Positions 56,517-64,000 of a stretch of 64,000 bases of DNA are shown one piece after another. The position numbers and the translations under genes were made by a program. The notes under the pieces are model-generated. The model saw only the letters and a program-made list of their open reading frames with translations, ran no database searches and had not been told where the DNA came from. The stretch lies in NCBI GenBank assembly GCA_021399435.1, contig JAJTUP010000008.1, positions 434,001-498,000 of the forward strand, written 5' to 3'. Position 1 is the stretch's first letter. The number at the start of each line of letters is the position of its first letter. This DNA comes from Diaporthe sp. PMI_573. Lineage: Eukaryota; Ascomycota; Sordariomycetes; Diaporthales; Diaporthaceae.

Positions 56517-57052
56517 CTACTTTCGATGAAAGTACTTGCGCTTCACATCCACCTTTGCAGCCAGGCCTTTTTCGAGATCCTCGGGCTTCAAGCGCGGAGT
56601 GGGTGGGATCTCGTCCTCAACCCGGGTACGTCCTCCTCGTGACCTTATCGACTGTTCCTTCACAGACTTTGGGAACTCGGAGCGTCGCGGTGTCAGTGCT
56701 GTGACAACCTTCTTGGCCGACCTGCGAATGGTCTCCCGGACTGTCCATTCTCTCTTCTTTGCGAGATAGAAGAGTGTTCCAGAGGCGACTGTTCAAGGTT
56801 AACACGCGCGATGCACATGAGTGACGGGAGTGTCTTACTGCCGAGAAGTGCAACAAAGACGACGATCAGGATGATGGCAATGAGTGCGCCTTGGGATACT
56901 TGGAAGTTGCCGCTGCTACTGCCGGACGCTCCAGCGTCATTGTCGGGACTGCCATCAGAACCAGCGTTCGCCGTCCCAGCTGTGTTGTCGCCGCCACCGG
57001 TATATGGGTCTTCAGTTGCGAGTGGGAAGACCGAGGATGATGTCGCAGCCAT
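56517..57052 (-). CDS. Small single-pass membrane protein of unknown function
   Basis: I cannot name a family, although the layout recurs in filamentous fungi as far as I recall. Exons 56839-57052 and 56517-56788, joined in phase across a 50-bp intron, give 161 residues. The N-terminal 52 residues are Gly/Ser/Asp/Asn-rich with no signal peptide. One membrane segment lies at about 54-80 (GALIAIILIVVFVALLG, continuing after the splice IASGTLFYLA). A basic cytoplasmic part follows (KKREWTVRETIRRSAKKVVTAL). The end has a Pro-rich patch (EDEIPPTPRLKPEDLEKGLAAK) and terminates KRKYFHRK. It lies tail to tail with ENP2, only 182 bp away. Confidence 0.78.
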
Positions 57053-59301
57053 GGTTGTGAAGGGCTTACGACAAAGGCCGCAGGCTACAAGATCTGGGAA
57101 TTGGGAATCCCGTCACAGACGGAAGTCGTTATCAAGAGATGCTTGTCAACCCTGCGAGCGGAGGAGACTGTGGAGGGGACACTTGAAGGAGCTGCAGTAG
57201 AAGAAATCCGGAGAGAGCAGGATGCAGGATATGAGTACGCCCCAATATTGTTTCACAGAGCGCGGAGCCGCTCTATTTAGATACCTAGATCTACAGTCAC
57301 ACATGAATACCCAGAAAATACCACGCTAGAAGAGACCCTCAGAGTCTGCAGGCCGCAATCGTCACGGAATGACAAGGGCGCATGTGGACATCGTGGGTGC
57401 TGCCAAAGAAAGCAGTGCATATGCATGCACGCTGGACCCTCCTCGGCACTTGGGCAACCCGATGTCAGTGGTGCGGCCATTGGCCACCCAAGAAGTGCCA
57501 GCTGAAACTGACAGCTCTTTTGCAGCCTCTGTCTCTGTCATTGGCGAGGGCGGGTGCTGCTACGCGCCCGTCCTTGCGGATCTCTTCACAGTACCCCTGA
57601 GTTGGGCTGGGCTGCCTCGGCCAATCAGGGGCAGGGAGGCCGGGAGGCAAGGGTGCGTGTAAGCGCCGGGCCCTGGACTTCACCACTGAGGGTGGTCGAC
57701 ATCTCACCAATATACACTGCCGATCTGGGTCGTGTATATTTCTGGTCACGATGCTAACTCTTTCACATTTCCCCGCTTGTGAATCAGCATCTGCCAAAGT
57801 GGCATCAAAACCGAGCAGTCACGATTCAAAAAAACGGATGGTGTGCATGTTGCATGTGCTCTTATCACTATCACCGTGGCGGGACTGGCGGTTTGATGGG
57901 ACTTACCCACAGTTGCAGCACGGGAATGGAATTGGGTCAGAACCAAGCCTGTGCCGAGCTGCATACATACCTGGTAACAATCCACTGGCTATTGCAGGCC
58001 TGCCACCGTGACCACTTCGAGACTCGAGAAGCACCAAAAAAAGATGGCCCGACCAAGACAGCAGGTGTCAGCCAAGTGCCACTTACCGCCGGACGAGATT
58101 CCGGGGTTATGGGCAATGCAGATTGCCTGCCTGGACTACCTACCCGGCCGAGGTTTTTATACACCTGAGACGACCTCATGTTGCTTTGGCGATAATTACT
58201 TGTTTGGTCTGTGACCTTATTTGGGTAAGACAAGGGCTGTAAGCGAGCGGGTACTGAGGGAGCTCGTCTGCTGCCAGACGAGCTTGACGCGAAGCCCTGG
58301 TAAGAGACTATGAATAGTATCAGACGCGCTCATCTTTAGACGACATCGTGTTTCGACCTTCTCAGCGTCTAAACTGAGATGGTCTCTTGATGCAACTTGT
58401 TTCAACCTCTTCATCCAGCGCTGGGGCGGCTGATCCTGTCTGAAGTGGCTTCTTCCGCGCAGCACAACTGAGATAGCTAAGTCTTTGCTGCTATTGACCA
58501 CTTTTGACGATGGCAAATGTAAGTTCTGACATCGTAGTAGCAACTGAACCGGTCCAGTCTGCATAGAAGAACGAGGACCTCCATTCCCGGCTGTAGAGGT
58601 TCACGATGGAGGCAACGAGTCAACTCGTTCTTTCTACCACTAGTGACGCTATGTTGGACTCTGCTCGCCTAACTCAATTGAACTTTTGAGACATTACGAG
58701 GTCATGACCAGACGATCTGATATTGACATCCTACAAGTGGCCGTGCATAGTTACCACAAGGTGCCAGTCTCGTCGACGATGGCGGGGCAATCACTGGCAG
58801 AATCAAACCGTCTCTAAAACCCGGCATGAGATCGCTAAAACGTTGGAAAGAAAAAGCCCATGTGAGCCTTCGATGTATTTGGTAGCTGAAAAGCCGCGCA
58901 GGTGCTCATGACTCCTTGGATCCCCAACGCCAGATTGGCGATGGGAAGGTGTACCTTCCCTCGGAGGTAAGGCAGACACGGTGCCTGCCTCCTCTGATGA
59001 GAGCTCGCACCACACCATCCGATGCGTTCTTTCCCTTCACTTACGTTCTTCTGGTGTCTGCCTGAAAAACTTTCATTGCGCCCCCAAGAGTCTTCGAAGC
59101 TTTGAATTCCTCCAGCGACTCAAACCACCATCCCGTCAACCCCCCCCTCCTCCTTCTCTTCAGCTTCCGTCCATCTGTTCATCAGCCTCAACGGGACAAT
59201 ATACGTACGAAATTGAAGCTTGCACTTTGATACTGTGTTCCGCCAGGCTCTCCGCCTCTCCGTGTCCTCGTTGCACTGCTGGTGCAGTCAGCTTGCCGGA
59301 C
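57053..59301. other. Divergent upstream region between the small membrane protein and the coiled-coil gene
   Basis: 2.25 kb between divergent starts. Short frames such as 58217-58564 (minus) show no recognisable content. The last 300 bp are pyrimidine-rich on the plus strand, as expected for a leader. The frame of the coiled-coil gene is open back to 58981, but the sequence before the ATG at 59302 looks like untranslated leader. Confidence 0.45.
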
Positions 59302-62300
59302 ATGGAGGCGATCTCGCCCCCCTCCCACCACGGTCCTGGGCAGCCGGACATAGCCTCGCATGGAGCTACCGCGGATGAGGATTCCCAGGAGTCCATAACC
59401 CTACTTAACGCTCTGCCCCCTTTGCCTGACACCCAACATGATAGTTCTGAGAATTCCCTCTCGTCACCGATTGAAGGAGGCGTTCAGCTGCTGTCTCGAC
59501 CGCCGAACCTGGACATTGATCCAGGTGAGAGCTTCTCTTGGGGAAAGCCGGTGAAGATCACTCCCGGGCAATTCAGCCGCCCGAATCCTACAAAGTCGAT
59601 GGTCGATATCGTCAAAGAGAAGGCTCCTGCCACTTCTCCTGTTGTCATTGACAATCCCAATGGCAAAGGCCCTGATGTCATTGCAAGCGGCTCTGGCCAG
59701 TCTCTCCCCATCGCCTCTAGGCAGTTTGGTCATGTTGTTTCTCCTAATTTGGGACGTTTTCCTGTTCAAGAATTATCTCATGTTACTCTTGCCAGCTTCA
59801 AGGGCACTCCCAACTCCGGAGAGAACGACAGACCTGTTGCAAATGATGCCGAACGACTCCCTCGAGTCCAACCATCTGCAAGACGCCCTCCTTTCGAGGA
59901 CTATGTGCCACAATACCGCCGTCCTGATGCCAAAGAACAAGCATCTCTTGCACAGATTTCTCCTCCTCGTCGATCGAACCACCTGGATGGTTTGGGTGTG
60001 GCAAAGGAACAAAACCATGGAGCTCCTCAGCTCAAGGTTCAAGCTCCTTGCCCAGGCAAGCTCTCTGCTGAGCAGGGAAGTGGAAGTTACCAACCAGTCA
60101 CCCAGCATCTGCAGCAAGATCAGCCCGCAGGTTCCATTCATGGCAACGAGCCGAGACACCGCATGTCACTACCAAATGACACCTCCGTATCACCTGCTCA
60201 CGCTTCTCGACAATTACCTCGAGACACTGCTCAGCATCGAGTACTCCGTGAGGGTCTTGCAGAAAAAAAAGCTCTTGGAAAGTCACCATATCTCAATCTC
60301 AATCGGCCAGTGAGAGATATTCGTCAAGTTTCCGATATCAAGACTCCAACCCCTCGCCCGTCATCTCGCTCATCTATGCACGGTTCAAACATCAGCAAAA
60401 AGCAGACGCGGCCTCGTCCATCCGCCATGAGCAGACTGCATCCCTCACGCCAAGGGAACTCCGGCCACCATGACGACACACCCTCTATCAGAAGACAGGA
60501 TCGCCGAAATGCGGCGAGTCGTCCCAGTCCTTTGCGAGAGAGTTCTCAGCAGTCGAATGAATCAGTTGACATCGACACGGTTGCGGGAAACGTTGCCCAA
60601 GCCTTAAACAGCCACTTTGGCATGATGAGAGACGGATGGAGACGAAAAGACCAAGAGATTTCTTATCTTGAGCACAACCTTCGCAAGCAGGAGGAAAGAT
60701 TGTCGAACTTCCAGAGGCAGAGTGAAGGCAAGTCCGGAAGAATTCAGGAGCTGGAAGAAGATCGAAGTCACCTTCAAGAGCGACTCCAGTCTGCGAACCA
60801 GCAGCTTGAGGATCGATCAACCAGACTGTCTGAGCTCCAGAAAAAATGTCGAACGTATAAGGAGCACCTGAACTCGGCTACCACGGAGCAGCAGGAGCTA
60901 TACAAGGCTGCCAAGGCGAAGTGTGAGACTGCTATCCAACAAATGCGAGAGGAAGAGCACAAAAGGAAGTTGCTGGATGAACAGCAACGCAGAGACCTGC
61001 AAGCCACACGCGAACGTCTCACTCAGGTTGTCAAGTCAACAGTGGCTGAGTACAGTTCCAAAGAACGAGAATGTGAGTTCTGCTCTTGCAAACAAGTTTT
61101 CTTCCCAAGCTGAAAAGTAGCAGTCAACGACAAGCTCGAATCGTTACAGGAGAGAATCCAAGAGAGGGAGACCGACGTTGAGCGAGAGCGGGAGACTGTT
61201 CGGAGTCTCCTTGAGCAAAGCACGACCGTCGAATCCATTCAAGGTACCATGAAAACGTTCGGAGCGCAGATCACGCAGATCAATGCAAAATTGGGAGACA
61301 TCGCATCTGGTCAGGAGAATCGAGATGGAGCAGCAGCGGAAGAGACACGGGTCAAGTCAGTATCCGGCTTCTCTCTTGATAATGTCCAAATGCTGACCAA
61401 ACAGACTTGACAAAATCGTCGAGCATTTGTCTGCTCTTGATGAGCGAGCCGAGCCACAGGCAAGCATCATTGAGAAGATGCAAGAAGCCAATGTTCAGAC
61501 CTTCTCCAAGTAAGTCACCACATAGTGTAAACGGGCTCTGTGCTGACCAGATTCGAAGCTTCCTCAACCCAGTGATCAAATCGAACACAGAGATCCAATC
61601 CAATCTGGAGAAACTCGCAGATGCCGTCGAGGACTACATGGAAGATTTCTGGATGAAGCTCGAGGATCGTGAGGACGTTCTGGTGGAGCTTCTGGACAAG
61701 ACCAAGGCAGAAAATGCCCAGCTGCAAGCTGATGTACAACTGAGACAGGACGAGTACAATGTCCTCTCCTACAGACTGGAGCAAGCTGGAGCCGCAGCTC
61801 GGCAACGTGAGAAAGACCTCGAAGATCTCAAGAATGAAATCGCAGAGCTAGAACAGGCTCAGGCCCACGAGATAGAACAGGCTGTACGCGCGAATTCCCT
61901 CCACGAGGATTGCGAGAAGCTGAAGGTGGACGTTACCGCAAAGGCCGCAGTTGCCCGTGACCTCGAAGTCAGACTTCAGCATTGCCAAGCAGCGCTCCAA
62001 ACCGAAAAGGAACAGCACAAGAAGCACAGCCAGGAGCTGCAGAAGTTGATTAAGCAACGCGACGAATCAGCACGGGTGGCCCAAGAAGCCGCAATTGAGG
62101 TTGCTCGGCAGGAGATTACCCACGATATGGGTATTGCCAAAGAGAAGATCAGCATACGTCTGAAACAAGCTGAGGCAGAGAGCACTGCATTGAAAAAGGA
62201 ACTCGATGCGGCGAGGCAACAGGTCTCGATGATTCAAGAAACGAACAAACAAGCCGACACGACAGCCAACGAGCTGAGATCCGAGCTGGAGACCGCACAA

Positions 62301-63680
62301 GCTAATGCGGATAGACTCGGCAAGGAGGTGAATGAGAAGGACACGGAGATCCAAAAGGTCATTGGCCACAGTTCGACACAAGTCACGGACCTCGAAGCCA
62401 AAGTTGCAGAAAAGGAGAGGGAACTTGCCCAACTTTCGGAAGATGCCCAAAAGTACGACAGGCAAGTACAGAAGGCTCTCGACAGCTTGAAGGAGTGGAC
62501 AAAAAGCCATCAGGCTGTAAAGAGCTTTTTCTCCGAGCTCCGAAAGGCCCGAGATGGTGATCTCGATGGTGTCGAACCCAAGCTCAAAGCAATCTTGGAA
62601 ATCGACATGCTGCATCAGGCCATCTTTCAGTACTGTCAAGCTCAGGGCAGGTGGGAGCCAAATGACGACAGAAGAACAGCAGATGAGCCCATCGCCAACG
62701 AAGATGCCGGGGTAGACTCGCTGCCTAGTAGCCCACCGAAGCAAATGGCACCGAAAAGTCTTGCCACGAGAGTGCTGGACCTGGTTGGCCGTCGCGTAAC
62801 AATCAGGAGTCCAAGTCACGGTGCGCCTTCCCCAAAACCTCCATCAGTGTCAGCAGAACAGGAGTACAGGCGATCAGCAAATCCACCAAGATCTATTATG
62901 AAAGCAAGCAGCCAAAGCAACATCATCGAGGACGAAGACCTGAATGAGTTAGGAGCAAACCCCCAGTCAATCAGTCGAGCCAGCCGGGGCTCCTTCGGCC
63001 ACAGAACCTTCAAGCGGTCACTAGTACCTCGCGTGAGAGATGCCGAGGCACAAGAACAGATTGTCCAGGACATTGGGACCATTACTCGCAGTGATTTCGT
63101 CCGCGCACCCTACAACCGGCCCGTCTCGGGTACTAAACCTGGAGCCGAGAGCCTCGTCAGCCACGATGGAACTCGTGTTGGACGAGAACCAAAAAAGCGC
63201 AAGCAGGGGAACCGCCGGGGGGAGGGAACGCCCAGCAACCCGGCCAGTGTTGGTGCCGAAAACCCACGGCTATTGATTCAACACTTGACCCCTCCGGAAG
63301 GTCGAGTGAGCCATGGCGATGAATTCCAAGACCCGCCCAGTGCTCCACGTAAGAGAGCTCGCAAGAATTCAGGAGACTCGATTTCTCCCGTTCGCAACTT
63401 GTACTTCATACAGAGCGCATCCACAGCAGGAAGTGAGACTAGAAGAAAGGGACAGGATCAGCATGGAGCCGAAGACGAGGTCTCAGGCGGGCGAACAGCA
63501 TTGCTTCCACCGGAAGACAGTAGCCAAGATACACAGTTGCTCGACTACCCACGCCACCGCTCTTCGCACCAAAACGAGGATTCTCAAGACTCTATCACCC
63601 ACTCCCAGAGGGAACGAAGCGAACCTGCGGTTCCAACTCGTCGAGCCAGGGGTTTGCCATGGTACTATAAGTCCTTGTGA
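59302..63680 (+). CDS. Large coiled-coil protein, possibly chromosomal or meiotic
   Basis: I do not recognise this protein with confidence. Exons 59302-61072, 61121-61355, 61405-61509 and 61559-63680 give about 1,410 residues. Residues 1-430 are disordered and Ser/Pro/Arg-rich. A long coiled coil begins near 430 (MMRDGWRRKDQEISYLEHNL) and runs, with short breaks at the introns, to about 1,060. Heptad-rich stretches include SELQKKCRTYKEHLNS and DREDVLVELLDKTKAENAQLQ. The tail is basic and disordered (PRKRARKNS). The third intron is inferred from phase: the obvious acceptor at 61550 gives a stop, whereas GAAG at 61558 keeps the frame. The second acceptor is ambiguous by one codon (AAAAG or GTAG). 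The layout resembles synaptonemal-complex transverse filaments such as Sme4, or kinetochore and spindle-pole proteins, but I cannot choose. Confidence 0.75.
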
Positions 63681-64000
63681 TGGAAGCTCGAAGAACGATT
63701 GAAACCCGACCAAGTTGACAATGAGTGTGAGATTCCGTGTTGCTTGCTCAAAGGTCACGGGAAAAGCTGGGATCTGCAAGGGACGAAGGCAAGGACCAAA
63801 CATAGGTTTGATGTTGGTGAAGTTTGCTTAATTTTGGCGTGTCCGACTTTGGCGGACCAGGGCAAGCGTGAGGAAAGCGAAGATGGGCGGCGCGTAGCTT
63901 GAGATGAGTAGAATTGCTGAGGACAGGGATATTGTGACTTATAGCTCTCCAAAAACTAATCGAAGGTTGCTTCACATACAGCTCTGTGGCGCAGGTCTTA
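63681..64000. other. 3' flank of the coiled-coil gene to the window end
   Basis: 320 bp after the last stop codon. I see no feature that can be supported; frames on both strands are short and featureless. Confidence 0.4.

Noticed and set aside
61526..61550. TAG acceptor at 61525, also in phase
   Set aside because: It would leave a 16-bp intron, too short to be spliced.
61550..61551. CAG acceptor at 61550 for the third intron of the coiled-coil gene
   Set aside because: From the preceding phase it leads to a TGA after about eight codons. The GAAG acceptor eight bases on keeps the long frame and has a better-placed branch site.
1..64000. CRISPR arrays, insertion sequences, bacterial operons or viral genes
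   Set aside because: The gene structure is eukaryotic with short introns throughout. I saw no regularly spaced repeats, transposase, integrase, polymerase or capsid-like protein.

Overview
The window is nuclear DNA from a filamentous ascomycete, most probably a Sordariomycete. Almost every gene is a single-copy housekeeping gene. Most are split by short GT-AG introns of about 45-140 bp, often with CTGAC/CTAAC-type branch sites. The predicted proteins read like their Pezizomycotina orthologues: a Nup98-Nup96 type NUP145 precursor, a PHD-containing MYST acetyltransferase and a filamentous-type PEX11. I support 22 protein genes. I see no transposon protein, CRISPR array, rRNA, convincing tRNA or secondary-metabolite cluster. 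Exon coordinates were worked out by hand and checked for phase; all are given on the + strand.

Layout. 0-8.4 kb: BFR2 (-, runs off the left edge), IND1 (+), PEX11 (-) and FBP1 (+). PEX11 and FBP1 lie head to head across 1.8 kb. 9.0-15.5 kb: NUP145 (-). 15.5-20 kb is gene-poor and holds one secreted SGNH hydrolase (-). 20-27.1 kb: an epsin (-) and a SAS3/Mst2-type histone acetyltransferase (-). 27.8-36.4 kb: NDUFA1 (+), NCS6/CTU1 (-), RPL8 (+), a beta-carbonic anhydrase (+) and an ornithine-cyclodeaminase-like protein (+). 36.9-46.5 kb: a PTS2 thiolase (-), an orphan membrane protein (+), a CTR86/ataxin-10 protein (-) and a secreted orphan (-). 47.4-56.3 kb: MTAP/MEU1 (+), MED13/SSN2 (-) and ENP2 (+). 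56.5-63.7 kb: a small membrane protein (-) and a 1,410-residue coiled-coil protein (+).

Functional themes. Ribosome biogenesis and translation are served by BFR2, ENP2, RPL8 and NCS6. Complex I is served by IND1 (assembly) and NDUFA1 (subunit). Peroxisomal fatty-acid use and gluconeogenesis are served by PEX11, the thiolase and FBP1. The most useful non-coding observation links that last group: PEX11 and the thiolase, 33 kb apart, carry the same 12-mer in the same orientation upstream of their starts. It contains CCTCGG, the known fatty-acid response core of FarA/FarB/CTF1 regulators. No plainly new multi-gene system is visible. The least explained items are the coiled-coil protein, the secreted orphan, the two small membrane proteins, and a stop-codon-spanning intron that decides the C-terminus of CTR86.
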